Shown here in pieces: positions 7,763 through 17,113 of a stretch of 64,000 nucleotides of DNA; positions within the stretch are counted from its first letter, which is position 1, and every line of letters starts with the position of its first letter. The notes beneath the pieces were generated by a model. It did no database searches. It was not told where the DNA came from and was given only the letters and a program-made list of their open reading frames with translations. The stretch is from Amylibacter sp. IMCC11727 (lineage in GTDB: Bacteria > Pseudomonadota > Alphaproteobacteria > Rhodobacterales > Rhodobacteraceae). The stretch spans positions 1 through 64,000 of the forward strand of contig NZ_CP122960.1 of NCBI RefSeq assembly GCF_029854195.1, read 5' to 3'. The position numbers were made by a program, and so were the translations under genes.

Positions 7763-10180
7763 ATGTCAGACGAGCAAAATACACCAGAAGAATACGGTGC
7801 AGATTCTATTAAAGTTCTCAAGGGCTTAGAAGCTGTTCGTAAACGACCTGGGATGTATATCGGCGACACGGATGATGGGTCTGGTCTGCACCACATGGTG
7901 TATGAGGTCGTGGACAACGGTATTGACGAGGCGTTGGCCAAACATGCGGACTTTGTTTCTGTCACAATCCACGAGGACGAGAGCGTTTCTGTGCGCGACA
8001 ACGGGCGTGGGATTCCTGTGGGTATCCACGAAGAAGAGGGCGTGTCTGCGGCAGAGGTGATTATGACCCAGCTGCACGCCGGCGGGAAATTTGACAGCAA
8101 CTCGTACAAGGTATCGGGCGGTTTGCACGGCGTGGGTGTGTCGGTTGTGAACGCGCTGTCTGATTGGTTGGAATTGCGCATCTGGCGTGATGGCAAAGAA
8201 CACACCGCGCGGTTTGAGCATGGCGACACGGCGCGGCATTTGGAAGTTGTGGGCGATGCCAATGGCGAGACAGGAACCGAAGTGCGGTTCATGGCATCGA
8301 CAGAAACATTTTCGAACCGCGATTATTCGTTCAAAACGCTGGAAAACCGCTTGCGCGAATTGGCATTTTTGAATTCTGGCGTGAAAATCATTTTGCGCGA
8401 TGAACGCCCTGCCGAGCATCTGGAAACAGTGCTGCAGTATGAAGGTGGCGTGAAGGAGTTTGTGAAGTTTCTGGATCGCAGCAAAGAGGGCCTGTTGTCC
8501 GAGCCGATTTATGTTGTTGGCGAAAAAGATGACATCGGTGTCGAAGTGGCCATGTGGTGGAATGACAGCTACCATGAAAATGTGCTGCCGTTCACCAACA
8601 ACATCCCACAGCGCGATGGCGGCACGCATATGGCGGGCTTTCGGGGTGCGTTGACGCGGACCATAAACAATTATGCGCAAAGCTCTGGCATTGTGAAGAA
8701 AGAGAAAGTGTCGTTCAGCGGGGATGACGCGCGCGAAGGTCTGACCTGTGTGTTGAGCGTGAAAGTGCCTGATCCAAAGTTCAGCTCGCAGACCAAAGAC
8801 AAGCTGGTGTCATCCGAAGTGCGCCCTGCGGTCGAAGGTTTGATGAACGAAAAACTGGCGGAGTGGTTTGAGGAAAACCCCGTTGAAGCGAAAAACATCG
8901 TGACCAAAATCGTTGAGGCCGCGCTGGCCCGCGAGGCGGCACGTAAGGCGCGGGAATTAACGCGGCGCAAGACGGCGTTTGGTGGCACATCGTTGCCAGG
9001 CAAACTGGCGGATTGTCAGGAACGGGATCCGTCAAAATCTGAAGTTTTCTTGGTGGAGGGTGATTCCGCTGGCGGATCAGCCAAGCAAGGCCGAAGCCGC
9101 GAAAATCAGGCGGTGCTGCCGTTGCGTGGTAAGATCCTGAACATCGAACGGGCGCGGTTTGACAAGATGCTGACGTCCGAACAGATCACCAACCTGATCA
9201 CGGCGCTGGGCACAGGGATCGGGCGCGACGAGTTCAACATCGAAAAACTGCGCTATCACAAGGTGGTCATTATGACCGATGCCGATGTGGATGGTGCGCA
9301 TATTCGAACGCTGTTGTTGACGTTCTTTTTCCGCCAAATGCCCGAACTGATTGAAGGTGGGTATTTGTACATCGCGCAGCCGCCGCTGTTTAAAGTGGCC
9401 CGTGGTAAATCCGAAGTGTACTTGAAGGATCAGGCGTCACTGGAAGATTATCTGATTGCGCAAGGGATCGAAGGATCGTCACTGACGCTTGGGGATACAT
9501 CGGTGATTGCAGGGCAGGATTTGGCACGAGTTGTGGAAGAAGCCCGCAATGTGCGGTTCCTGTTGAATGCGTTCCCGACCCATTACAACCGCCATGTTTT
9601 GGAACAGGCCGCGCTTGCGGGTGCGTTGGTTCCAGGGCGAGTGGACGACAACGCGCAAGGGGTTGCTGATGCGGTGGCAGAGCGTTTGAACAAAGTATCG
9701 CTGGAATACGAACGGGGTTGGACAGGGCGGATTACACAGGACCACGGCCTGCGGTTTGCGCGTATCCTGCGCGGTGTTGAAGAAAGCCACACGATTGACG
9801 GGAAGGCGTTGCGCTCTGGCGAGGCTCGCAAGCTCGGGGGGATGACCGAGAGTCTGCAAGAGACATACAGTTCACTGGCGACATTCACGCGGCGTGACAA
9901 CGCGCATCCGATTTTTGGTGCGACCGATCTGTTGAACATTGTGATGGAAGAAGGCGAAAAAGGTCTGTCATTGCAACGCTACAAAGGTTTGGGCGAAATG
10001 AACCCAGATCAGTTGTGGGAAACCACGCTCGACCCAGAAGCGCGCACGTTGTTGCAGGTGAAGGTCGAAGATTTGGCCGATGCGGATGATCTGTTCACCA
10101 AACTGATGGGCGACGTGGTGGAACCGCGCCGCGAGTTTATCCAACAGAATGCGCTGAGCGTGGAGAATTTGGATTTTTAA
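7763..10180 (+). CDS. gyrB: DNA gyrase subunit B
   Basis: The ATPase and TOPRIM subunit of gyrase, 805 residues. The GHKL ATP-binding site shows EVVDNGIDEA, DNGRGIP and GGLHGVG. The TOPRIM domain shows EGDSAGGSAKQGR and DADVDGAHIRTLLLTFF, and the C-terminus has the YKGLGEMNPDQLWETT motif. I chose the ATG at 7763 (MSDEQNTPEEYGADSI), with GAGGG upstream; an in-frame ATT at 7736 would add nine atypical residues. Confidence 0.98.
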   Translation: MSDEQNTPEEYGADSIKVLKGLEAVRKRPGMYIGDTDDGSGLHHMVYEVVDNGIDEALAKHADFVSVTIHEDESVSVRDNGRGIPVGIHEEEGVSAAEVIMTQLHAGGKFDSNSYKVSGGLHGVGVSVVNALSDWLELRIWRDGKEHTARFEHGDTARHLEVVGDANGETGTEVRFMASTETFSNRDYSFKTLENRLRELAFLNSGVKIILRDERPAEHLETVLQYEGGVKEFVKFLDRSKEGLLSEPIYVVGEKDDIGVEVAMWWNDSYHENVLPFTNNIPQRDGGTHMAGFRGALTRTINNYAQSSGIVKKEKVSFSGDDAREGLTCVLSVKVPDPKFSSQTKDKLVSSEVRPAVEGLMNEKLAEWFEENPVEAKNIVTKIVEAALAREAARKARELTRRKTAFGGTSLPGKLADCQERDPSKSEVFLVEGDSAGGSAKQGRSRENQAVLPLRGKILNIERARFDKMLTSEQITNLITALGTGIGRDEFNIEKLRYHKVVIMTDADVDGAHIRTLLLTFFFRQMPELIEGGYLYIAQPPLFKVARGKSEVYLKDQASLEDYLIAQGIEGSSLTLGDTSVIAGQDLARVVEEARNVRFLLNAFPTHYNRHVLEQAALAGALVPGRVDDNAQGVADAVAERLNKVSLEYERGWTGRITQDHGLRFARILRGVEESHTIDGKALRSGEARKLGGMTESLQETYSSLATFTRRDNAHPIFGATDLLNIVMEEGEKGLSLQRYKGLGEMNPDQLWETTLDPEARTLLQVKVEDLADADDLFTKLMGDVVEPRREFIQQNALSVENLDF

Positions 10181-10207
10181 GGTTTCCTAATCGCTGCCGG
10201 CTCATTT

Positions 10208-10283
10208 CTTACCAATTCCCTAACCTAGACGCGTCTTACAGCACGCGTCGTGTATGACGCGTCTGGGTTAAGGTTTTGGTAAG
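10208..10283. repeat. Long imperfect inverted repeat after gyrB
   Basis: The two 28-base arms (10208-10235 and 10256-10283) match at 24 of 28 positions when one is reverse-complemented, with a 20-base loop. Both arms begin CTTACCAA (on their own strand) and end AGACGCGTC, and a further ACGCGTC lies in the loop. There is no T-run, so a simple intrinsic terminator is unlikely. It lies between gyrB and the DUF4173 gene. Confidence 0.8.
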
Positions 10284-10388
10284 ACTCGCAGGCATTTGCT
10301 GATCTGCACAAATCCTGCACATTTCCTCCGCCAGACCTGCGAGAACGGTCCTGCATGACGTGACCAGACATGGTTACGGAGATGCAAG

Positions 10389-11900
10389 ATGTCAGAGAAA
10401 GTATTCAAAGGCGTTCCACGGGCATTGGTGCTTGATGGATGGTGGATGAGCGCAGATGCGCAGTTTGAAGAGCCGAAATCGCGGCCTCAGTTGCGCGATC
10501 AATGGGGCAGCCAAACGCGGCGGCGGTTGGTTTTGCTGTTTGCTCTTTTGGCGCTAGCGGATGTTTTGTTTTTTCAGCAGGCCATCGGTATTTCGCTGGC
10601 GGTTTTTGCCATCGTGATTTTTGCGGCGGCGGCATTGGAAGATGACAATTTTCAATTTCAGGCGGGGCCGATTGTTGTGCTGGTCTTGGGTTTGTTGCCC
10701 ATTGTGGACTATGTGCAGTTCTTTTCCGTCGTATTTTTGGTGGCTGGCGTGATCGTGAGTGTGGCGTGGCAGCGGTTTGGTGTGTCGCACAGTTTGGACG
10801 GTGTGCTGTATGCGTGCAAAAGGCTGGCGTTTTATCTGCCAGTGGGGGCGGTCCAGTCCATTGATGACTGGATTAAGTCACCCGTTGGCGCGGTGGATGT
10901 GAACAGTGTGTTCAAAGGGTTTGTGCGCAATTGGGCGTTTCCCATTGGCGGTGGGTGTTTGATCCTAAGCCTGTTGATTGCGGCAAACCCTGTGTTGGAG
11001 CGGGTGTTTTCTGACCTGTTTGATGTGGATTGGGATGCGAAACGACTGGTGACGCGGGTTTTGTTTTGGCTGGGCATGGCGTTTCTGGTCTGGCCGTTTC
11101 TTTCCGTTTCAGCGCAAAGATTGCAGCGCCCGATTGGGCCGATGCCGAAACGGCGTGTGTTTGGGTTTGGCCTGCATGCGCAATCCGTTTCCAATGCGTT
11201 GTGGGTGTTTAACGGGCTTCTGTTTGTGCAACTGATCATGGATGGGGCCTTTGCGATTGGCGGCGATCTGCCCTATGGCGTTGGCTATGCGCAGTATGCG
11301 CACCGTGGGGCCTATCCTTTGGTGGCGACGGCGCTTTTGGCGGGGTGTTTTGCCTTGGCGGCACGTCCGTTTCTGGAAGAGGGCCGTTGGTTGAAGCCAT
11401 TGATGATTGTGTGGCTTGGGCTGAACGGGTTGCTGACAATTTCGTCCATGTATCGGCTGGGGATTTATGTGGATGCCTATGGCTTGACCTATTTGCGGAT
11501 ACGGGCGGCCATTTGGATGGTTTTGATTGTGGTCTGGCTGGGGTTGATTGCCGTTCAGATCATCCGATCAAAGGCCAATGGCTGGTTGGTTTTGCGCAGT
11601 TTCGCATTGGGCATTGGGGCGCTGTACATGGGGTGTTTCATCAATTTTGCCGAGGTGATTTCGCGGCACAATGCGGGGCATGAGAGATTCAACAGAATTT
11701 CAAATTATTCGTTTTGCAAATTGGTCGGAACGTCCAAAACGGCAAATATGGTCGTTCTTCGGCGCGGCGGCTGTGTTACGAACTATCCTTTGCCCGAAAT
11801 TGATGGTTGGCGCGATTGGGGGTTTCGGGAATGGCGCGTTGCGCGGTATGTGGAAGAGGCGCGTGCAAAAGGGGGCCGTCATGAAAATCTTGGTCGTTGA
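10389..11900 (+). CDS. DUF4173 (DUF4153-like) integral membrane protein
   Basis: A 503-residue polytopic membrane protein with about ten to twelve hydrophobic segments. Residues near 355-370 (LNGLLTISSMYRLGIYVDAYGLTYLRI) match the conserved block of DUF4173. The C-terminal 90 residues are soluble and include several Trp and Arg. The function is unknown. The stop lies 20 bases inside the response-regulator gene that follows, so membrane protein, regulator and kinase probably form one operon. Confidence 0.85.
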   Translation: MSEKVFKGVPRALVLDGWWMSADAQFEEPKSRPQLRDQWGSQTRRRLVLLFALLALADVLFFQQAIGISLAVFAIVIFAAAALEDDNFQFQAGPIVVLVLGLLPIVDYVQFFSVVFLVAGVIVSVAWQRFGVSHSLDGVLYACKRLAFYLPVGAVQSIDDWIKSPVGAVDVNSVFKGFVRNWAFPIGGGCLILSLLIAANPVLERVFSDLFDVDWDAKRLVTRVLFWLGMAFLVWPFLSVSAQRLQRPIGPMPKRRVFGFGLHAQSVSNALWVFNGLLFVQLIMDGAFAIGGDLPYGVGYAQYAHRGAYPLVATALLAGCFALAARPFLEEGRWLKPLMIVWLGLNGLLTISSMYRLGIYVDAYGLTYLRIRAAIWMVLIVVWLGLIAVQIIRSKANGWLVLRSFALGIGALYMGCFINFAEVISRHNAGHERFNRISNYSFCKLVGTSKTANMVVLRRGGCVTNYPLPEIDGWRDWGFREWRVARYVEEARAKGGRHENLGR

Positions 11901-12549
11901 TGATGATCCACAGATCCGGGACGTGGTGTCCATTGCCCTGACCCGTGCTGAATTTACGGTGGTTACGGCATCGGATGCGAAGCTTGCGCTGATCCATGCA
12001 AACCGTGAGGCCCCCGATCTGATTGTTTTGGATGTGGGTCTGCCAGAGATGGATGGGTTTGAGGTGTGTCGAAAAATTCGGGCCACGTCTGATGTGCCGA
12101 TCCTGTTTTTGACGGCGCGTGATGATGAAGTGGATCGCGTTGTCGGGCTGGAGCTGGGTGCAGATGACTATGTGACCAAACCCTTTAGCCCGCGAGAGCT
12201 GGTGGCGCGTATTCGAGCGATCCTGAAACGGGTGCAGGGTGGCGGAGCATCGCGGGCGGTATCGCATGGGGCGATTACGCTGAATATGGCGGCCCATACT
12301 TGCAAAGTGGCTGGCCAAGACGTGTCCTTAACTGGGACAGAGATGAAAGTGCTGGCCAAACTGATGCAGGCACAGGGCAAGGCGGTGTCTCGTGTGGCGC
12401 TGATCAACGATCTTTGGGGCGCGTCGAGCGCGGTGTCCGATCGCACGCTTGACAGTCATCTGCGCAACTTGCGGGCCAAGCTGGCCACGGCGGGGGCACA
12501 AGATGCCATTCAAACGATACACGGTGTGGGCGTGAGGATGACACTATGA
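11881..12549 (+). CDS. OmpR/PhoB-type response regulator
   Basis: A 222-residue two-domain response regulator. The receiver domain (1-115) has the acidic pair VVDDDPQ, the phosphoacceptor Asp in LIVLDVGLPEMDG, and the Lys in YVTKPFSPREL. The C-terminal winged helix (about 130-222) ends GVGVRMTL. The ATG at 11881 starts the receiver domain exactly; a longer in-frame ORF upstream overlaps the membrane gene and is not needed. Its stop overlaps the kinase start (ATGA). Confidence 0.93.
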   Translation: MKILVVDDDPQIRDVVSIALTRAEFTVVTASDAKLALIHANREAPDLIVLDVGLPEMDGFEVCRKIRATSDVPILFLTARDDEVDRVVGLELGADDYVTKPFSPRELVARIRAILKRVQGGGASRAVSHGAITLNMAAHTCKVAGQDVSLTGTEMKVLAKLMQAQGKAVSRVALINDLWGASSAVSDRTLDSHLRNLRAKLATAGAQDAIQTIHGVGVRMTL

Positions 12550-13508
12550 CCAATCCAGAAAAATGGCGCCCATCATTATGGTTTGTTTTGGGTGGAGCGT
12601 TGGCCAGCACGTTGCTGGTATCGCTGATTGGGATGGTGATCCTGCGGTATTGGGGTGCGGAAATCGGATTTCGTATGGCGGCCTATGTTTTGGCTGCGGG
12701 CATTGGCGTGATAACAATCATTATTTGGTTGTTGTTGTTGCGCCTGTTGTTGCGTCCTGTGACGGCGCTGCAATCTTATGCCGAAGACATTGGCGCAGGC
12801 CGTGATGCGCCGCCACCGACGCATTTTGGCACCAAGGAGCTGCGTTCGATGGGGCAGCAGGTGATGCGCATGGCCAGCACGCTTTCGAATCGGGAACAGA
12901 CGGTCCGCAATTTCACCGACCATGTGATCCACGAGGTAAAGACCCCTGTGACCACCGTTCAGGCGGCCACAGAAATGTTGGAAGACAGCACCGATTTAAC
13001 CGATGACGATCGGCAGTTGGTAGAGAAAATCCGCAAAGCAGGCAAACAGATGCAATCGCAGTTGGCTTCGCTGCGGGAAATGGTGATGGCCCGCGAGGCG
13101 AATTACCATGGAACGGTTCAGTTGGTCGCGATCTATGAAAAGCTGATGCGGGACCATCCCGATATGGGGTTCCAAGTGGATGGTGGCGCGGTTGAATTGC
13201 CACTATCCGGGGATGGATTGCGGTTGGTGCTCGGGCATTTGATCCAAAACTCGGCGGCGCACGGGGCAACAGAAATCGCGTTGTGGGCCAGCGTGGATCT
13301 GTTGATTGTGCAGGACAATGGCAAAGGTATCTCTGCGGGCAATCAAGGCCGCGTTTTTGATGCGTTCTTTACCACGCGCCGCGAAACGGGTGGAACAGGC
13401 ATGGGCCTGTATATTGTTTCGAGCCTGCTTCAGGCCCATGGCGCGGATATTTCGTTGGTTCCTTCTGATACAGGGGCCCGATTTGAGATCAGATTTTCGA
13501 CAAATTAG
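12546..13508 (+). CDS. Sensor histidine kinase, partner of preceding regulator
   Basis: A 320-residue kinase with two N-terminal membrane segments (about 13-35 and 43-68) and almost no periplasmic loop between them, so it probably senses in or near the membrane. A HAMP-like stretch is followed by the H-box HEVKTPVTT, then N-box HLIQNSAAHG, G1 DNGKGIS and G2 GTGMGLYIV. The signal is unknown. The neighbouring DUF4173 membrane protein may be a third component of the system. Confidence 0.93.
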   Translation: MTNPEKWRPSLWFVLGGALASTLLVSLIGMVILRYWGAEIGFRMAAYVLAAGIGVITIIIWLLLLRLLLRPVTALQSYAEDIGAGRDAPPPTHFGTKELRSMGQQVMRMASTLSNREQTVRNFTDHVIHEVKTPVTTVQAATEMLEDSTDLTDDDRQLVEKIRKAGKQMQSQLASLREMVMAREANYHGTVQLVAIYEKLMRDHPDMGFQVDGGAVELPLSGDGLRLVLGHLIQNSAAHGATEIALWASVDLLIVQDNGKGISAGNQGRVFDAFFTTRRETGGTGMGLYIVSSLLQAHGADISLVPSDTGARFEIRFSTN

Positions 13509-13638
13509 GGCTTTTGCGCATCTTTACGGGCTGTGTTGCGGGTAAGGTTGCCTTTTCTCTTGATATTTTGGGCTGCGGGGGCCATGTAACCGCGCATGAA
13601 AGGTGGCCAACGGATGCGCCACCCAAGCTGGAGAAAAC

Positions 13639-13857
13639 ATGGCTAAAGAAGAACTTCTCGAATTCGATGGTGTCGTTGTCGAGCTTCTGCCGAACGCGAC
13701 GTTTCGGGTAGAGCTGGAAAACGGCCATGAAATTATTGCTCATACTGCTGGCAAGATGCGCAAAAACCGCATTCGCGTGCTAGCCGGGGACAAAGTACAG
13801 GTGGAAATGACACCTTACGATTTGTCCAAAGGGCGCATTAACTATCGTTATAAATAA
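13639..13857 (+). CDS. infA: Translation initiation factor IF-1
   Basis: A 72-residue OB-fold protein (MAKEELLEFDGVVVELLPN to the end) matching IF-1 in length and sequence, including the conserved GKMRKNRIRVLAGD. The ATG at 13639 is supported by GGAGAAAAC upstream; a longer in-frame ORF from 13603 would add residues unlike the family. Confidence 0.97.
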   Translation: MAKEELLEFDGVVVELLPNATFRVELENGHEIIAHTAGKMRKNRIRVLAGDKVQVEMTPYDLSKGRINYRYK

Positions 13858-13878
13858 TGATCCGATGGGAGTGATCCC

Positions 13879-14439
13879 ATGGGATTGATTCTGGGTTCTG
13901 CCAGTCCACGGCGGCTGGAGTTGTTGGCGCAAATTGGCATTGTGCCTGATGAAGTGCGCCCAGCGGATATTGACGAAACCCCGCTGAAGGATGAAGCGCC
14001 GCGCGCCTATGTGCGCCGTTTGGCTGAGGCGAAGGCCCGCGCGATTACTCCTGATCCGTTTGATGTGGTACTGTGTGCAGATACCACCGTTGCGGTGGGT
14101 GTGCGGATCATGGAAAAACCTGTGGATCGCGCCGAGGCGCAGAAGTTTCTGTCCCTTTTGTCTGGTCGACGTCATCAGGTTATTACAGGCGTGGCGGTGC
14201 GCAAAGGCAGCCAAGTGATCGTAAAAGATGTGATGAATCGCGTGCGATTCAAACGGATTTCTGATGCGGAAATGACCGCGTATCTGGATAGCGACGAATG
14301 GCAGGGTAAGGCGGGTGGCTATGCCATTCAGGGCCGTGGTGCCGCGCTGATCCCGTCCATTAACGGGTCATATTCGAACGTGGTGGGATTACCGCTTGCG
14401 GAAACAGCGGCCATGTTGGCAGGGGTTGGAATACGATGA
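13879..14439 (+). CDS. maf: Maf-family nucleotide pyrophosphatase
   Basis: A 186-residue Maf/Ham1-type pyrophosphatase, expected to hydrolyse non-canonical or canonical nucleoside triphosphates. Hallmarks are LGSASPRRLELL at the N-terminus, the central CADTTVAV, GRRHQVITGVAV, and GKAGGYAIQG near residue 140. The stop overlaps the start of the RNase E/G gene by 4 bases (ATGA). Confidence 0.95.
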   Translation: MGLILGSASPRRLELLAQIGIVPDEVRPADIDETPLKDEAPRAYVRRLAEAKARAITPDPFDVVLCADTTVAVGVRIMEKPVDRAEAQKFLSLLSGRRHQVITGVAVRKGSQVIVKDVMNRVRFKRISDAEMTAYLDSDEWQGKAGGYAIQGRGAALIPSINGSYSNVVGLPLAETAAMLAGVGIR

Positions 14440-15485
14440 AAAAGGGCCGATTGGTTATTTTGGATCAAATCCAAGGGCGTGATTGTGCGGCCTTGATTGA
14501 CAACGGTCGTTTAACGGATTTGCTGATTGATCCAGAGGGGGATGCCCCGCGTCCTGGTGCGATTTATCGAGCGAAGTCTTTGCGACCGATGAAGGGCCAG
14601 AACGGTGTCATGCTGGATTTGGGCGGCGGGCACACAGGGTATCTGCGCCATGCCAAAGGGATTTCTGCAGGGGAAACCATGTTGGTGCAAGTGTCGACCC
14701 ACGCTGAAGGGAACAAAGCATCACCTGTGTCCCCTAAGCTGTTGTTTAAAAGTAGATATTGCATTGTAACGCCAGATGCCAAGGGTCTGAATATTGCGCG
14801 AAAAATCCGTGATGAAGAAGAACGTGATCGCTTGTTAGAGATTGCGCATGAAGCGTTGTATGGGGCTGATCCATCGCTGGGCCTGATTATTCGATCTGTG
14901 TCCGAAGGTATCGAGGCAGACGCGATTTTTGATGACATCACTGCGATGCGCACAGCGGCAGAGGCAGTTGTTGCGGAACATGCGGGTGCGCCAGACCTGT
15001 TGTTCGAAGCAGAGCCAGCGGCGCAAATTGCATGGCGCGAATGGGTCGATCCTGATCCAGATGAAGTGATGCAAGAGCAGGGCGGATTGGAGTTGTTGGG
15101 ATTTCAGGATGCCATTGAGGATTTGTTGTCCCCTGCTGCAAAGCTAACGGGTGGTGCGTGGATGGCGATTGAACCCACGTCTGCGTTGGTTGCTGTTGAT
15201 GTAAACACTGGCAATGACACATCTTTTGCTGCTGGGTTAAAGGCGAACCTTGCCGCCGCAAAAGATCTGCCGCGTCAGTTGCGGTTGCGTGGTTTGGGTG
15301 GGCAGATCGTGGTGGATTTCGCCCCGATGCCGCGCAAAGACCAGCGACAAGTGGAACAGGTTTTGCGGGCAGGGTTTAAGGCCGATGGCATTGAAACTGC
15401 CCTTGTGGGGTGGACAGGCTTGGGCCATTTTGAATTGCAACGCAAACGGGAACGTTTGCCCCTGCAAGAGGTTCTGTCATCATGA
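14436..15485 (+). CDS. RNase E/G-family ribonuclease, short form
   Basis: A 349-residue RNase E/G-type protein, shorter than E. coli RNase G (about 490). An S1-like region (MLDLGGGHTGYLRHAKG) is followed by the catalytic core with VAVDVNTGNDTSFAAG and the downstream GLGGQIVVDF and Asp-containing segment. The C-terminal zinc-link CPxC and helical tail of longer relatives are absent. It sits between maf and yacG with overlapping ends at both sides, the usual alphaproteobacterial arrangement. Confidence 0.88.
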   Translation: MKKGRLVILDQIQGRDCAALIDNGRLTDLLIDPEGDAPRPGAIYRAKSLRPMKGQNGVMLDLGGGHTGYLRHAKGISAGETMLVQVSTHAEGNKASPVSPKLLFKSRYCIVTPDAKGLNIARKIRDEEERDRLLEIAHEALYGADPSLGLIIRSVSEGIEADAIFDDITAMRTAAEAVVAEHAGAPDLLFEAEPAAQIAWREWVDPDPDEVMQEQGGLELLGFQDAIEDLLSPAAKLTGGAWMAIEPTSALVAVDVNTGNDTSFAAGLKANLAAAKDLPRQLRLRGLGGQIVVDFAPMPRKDQRQVEQVLRAGFKADGIETALVGWTGLGHFELQRKRERLPLQEVLSS

Positions 15486-15664
15486 GTTGCCCGATCTGTG
15501 AAAAAGAAACAGATGCCAAGTATCGCCCGTTTTGTTCTAAACGCTGTGCGGATGTGGATTTAGGCAAATGGCTGAACGAAGGATACGCGATTCCCGGTGG
15601 TGCGACGGATGAAGAGGACGGTGTTTCGTCCGATTTGATACCTGATGAACCAAAATTGCACTAA
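15482..15664 (+). CDS. yacG: DNA gyrase inhibitor YacG
   Basis: A 60-residue zinc-binding protein. The four Cys ligands are in CPIC near the start and FCSKRC near residue 18, followed by DLGKWLNEGYAIPG, all diagnostic of YacG. The ATG at 15482 overlaps the preceding stop. The acidic C-terminal tail is typical. Confidence 0.95.
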   Translation: MSCPICEKETDAKYRPFCSKRCADVDLGKWLNEGYAIPGGATDEEDGVSSDLIPDEPKLH

Positions 15665-15745
15665 GGCGTTAGAATCTGCTTGCCAGCCTTCCAGTGCTAT
15701 CCTAAAACGCCACGACCCTAGGATGGCTTTGACCATTCAACCCGT

Positions 15746-15820
15746 GCCCGGGTAGCTCAGGGGTAGAGCAGTGGATTGAAAATCCTCGTGTCGGTGGTTC
15801 GATTCCGCCCCCGGGCACCA
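15746..15820 (+). tRNA. tRNA-Phe (GAA)
   Basis: A 75-base tRNA with the CCA encoded. The acceptor stem pairs GCCCGGG with CCCGGGC, the D-arm is AGCTCAGGGGTAGAGC, the anticodon loop TTGAAAA gives anticodon GAA, and the T-loop is TTCGATT. Its 3' 46 bases are the attachment core used by the downstream island. Confidence 0.97.
15775..15820 (+). repeat. attL: 3' 46 bases of tRNA-Phe
   Basis: These 46 bases, from the anticodon arm to CCA, are repeated exactly at 33006-33051. The match breaks on both sides (G versus C before, T versus C after). This is the standard outcome of tyrosine-recombinase integration into a tRNA 3' end. Confidence 0.93.
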
Positions 15821-16113
15821 TTTATCAAGCAATATCAATGACTTACATAAGTAACATACACGCTTAAGTTGTGTAAATCAAAAACACACCTTAAACACAC
15901 TTTTTGCCGTGTTGCTGAGTATTTTAGGCGCTGAATCACGGTGTTGAACACAGTGTTGGCTCGTGCTGTGTTGCGGACACTGTGTTGGCAGAGTTTTGGG
16001 CGGACGTGGTTTGGGACACGATTGGTGTAGTTACCAACACCGTGGGTGTTAGGAGGCCCCACACACCGACGTGGCCAATTTCAGTACTAAAAATATGACG
16101 AGTCGATCTAATG
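15821..16113. repeat. Left-end non-coding region with AACACAGTGTT-type palindromes
   Basis: No gene is seen. The 11-base near-palindrome AACACAGTGTT occurs at 15947-15957, and GACACTGTGTT (one mismatch to its complement form) at 15976-15986. TGTGTTG half-sites lie between them. A hairpin-forming GGTGT and ACACC pair lies near 16025-16043. Matching palindromes occur at the other end of the island. Confidence 0.7.
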
Positions 16114-16398
16114 CTAGACTACGAGATCGCCTGTTATGGGCATCGTGTGACGATCTACATCATTGTATTCTTGCAAGAGAGGTCTTTGGCTGTCTAACCA
16201 ATTTACCCCACGTTTGATATTTTCGTCTAGCATTTCGCTGTCTCTAACAACTATGGCAACAACTTCCTCTTTAGTCCGCATTAGACGGTGGTCACCATCA
16301 GCGAACGCTTGAGCGTGCCAGTCTTGGATATTTTGCAAGAATTCATCAAAACATTCAGGCTTGGGTTTGAAACGAACAATCGATAGTTTTTTTGGCAT
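16114..16398 (-). CDS. Small ABM-like alpha/beta protein
   Basis: A 94-residue protein with no signal peptide. The pattern KLSIVRFKPKPECFDEFLQN followed by helical and strand stretches looks like a dimeric alpha/beta-barrel (antibiotic biosynthesis monooxygenase-like) domain. I do not recognise a specific family, and no catalytic residue can be assigned. It is the last gene of the left HxlR cargo module, 23 bases downstream of the NTF2-like gene. Confidence 0.65.
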   Translation of the reverse strand: MPKKLSIVRFKPKPECFDEFLQNIQDWHAQAFADGDHRLMRTKEEVVAIVVRDSEMLDENIKRGVNWLDSQRPLLQEYNDVDRHTMPITGDLVV

Positions 16399-16421
16399 TC
16401 CTCAACTCCTTTGTATTTACA

Positions 16422-16754
16422 CTACTTGTTTACTGAAACACCTGTCACGTACCATTCACTAGCTTTACCGTTCACTTTTTTTGCAAAGAAAAACGCGTTA
16501 ACCTTCCAATCTTCTCCTGAGCCAGTGTGCGTGCCCGCCATACAATCGTCCGTGTCCTGTATGATCACGTAGTCATCAATAGAAATACAATCTCCACTCA
16601 CTAACCATTCTAACGCTTCCGTTTTGCTCCTGTGTGTTCCTGAGCTTATTGACGTAAACACAAAATCATCTGTGGTGAGAGCGTCTAACTGCGACGCATC
16701 TTTTTCCCGGAACCCGTGACGGAAAGCATTCAAAAAATCGGTGGCTGTTGGCAT
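16422..16754 (-). CDS. SnoaL/NTF2-like protein
   Basis: A 110-residue protein with the NTF2-like cone fold pattern: an N-terminal helix (ATDFLNAFRHGFREKDASQLDAL), TTDDFVF, then alternating strands ending WYVTGVSVNK. Such domains are ketosteroid-isomerase or polyketide-cyclase-like enzymes, or binding proteins; the substrate is unknown. The next gene upstream is 101 bases away, and that gap holds a copy of the AAAGTGGTT motif found before both HxlR genes. Confidence 0.72.
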   Translation of the reverse strand: MPTATDFLNAFRHGFREKDASQLDALTTDDFVFTSISSGTHRSKTEALEWLVSGDCISIDDYVIIQDTDDCMAGTHTGSGEDWKVNAFFFAKKVNGKASEWYVTGVSVNK

Positions 16755-16855
16755 TTTTTATTTCCCTTTTATTTGCGATATCGCCACGCATGAAGTCAGC
16801 ATCACGATGAAACTTGGTCCAGCATGAGTGTTAAAGTGGTTAGCGCATTCGAAGG

Positions 16856-17110
16856 CTACCTTTCCACAATCGGAGTGACCTCAAAATTCCCCATTTCAAG
16901 GATTGGATCGAAAGCAGTATCAAGTTGCTCAAAGGTATCAGCCTCTAGTACCATGAAAGCCGTATGTTCTAGGCGATTGGAATAGTGACCATGCACCTTG
17001 ATCCCGTGATCGCCGACGCTTGCTAATGTATCCCTGAATAACGGGAATTTTTCTGGATGATGCGCTTGGCACGTCGAGTAATCATGCGTGAGCTTGACCA
17101 TAAATAACAT
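16856..17110 (-). CDS. Small ABM/YciI-like protein
   Basis: An 84-residue protein (MLFMVKLTHDYSTCQAH to ETPIVER-like end) with the ferredoxin-like pattern of DUF3303-, YciI- or ABM-type domains. It ends 3 bases before the next upstream gene's stop region, so it is translated with it. The enzymatic role is unknown. The right module has a comparable small protein at 31040. Confidence 0.68.
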   Translation of the reverse strand: MLFMVKLTHDYSTCQAHHPEKFPLFRDTLASVGDHGIKVHGHYSNRLEHTAFMVLEADTFEQLDTAFDPILEMGNFEVTPIVER

Positions 17111-17113
17111 TCT

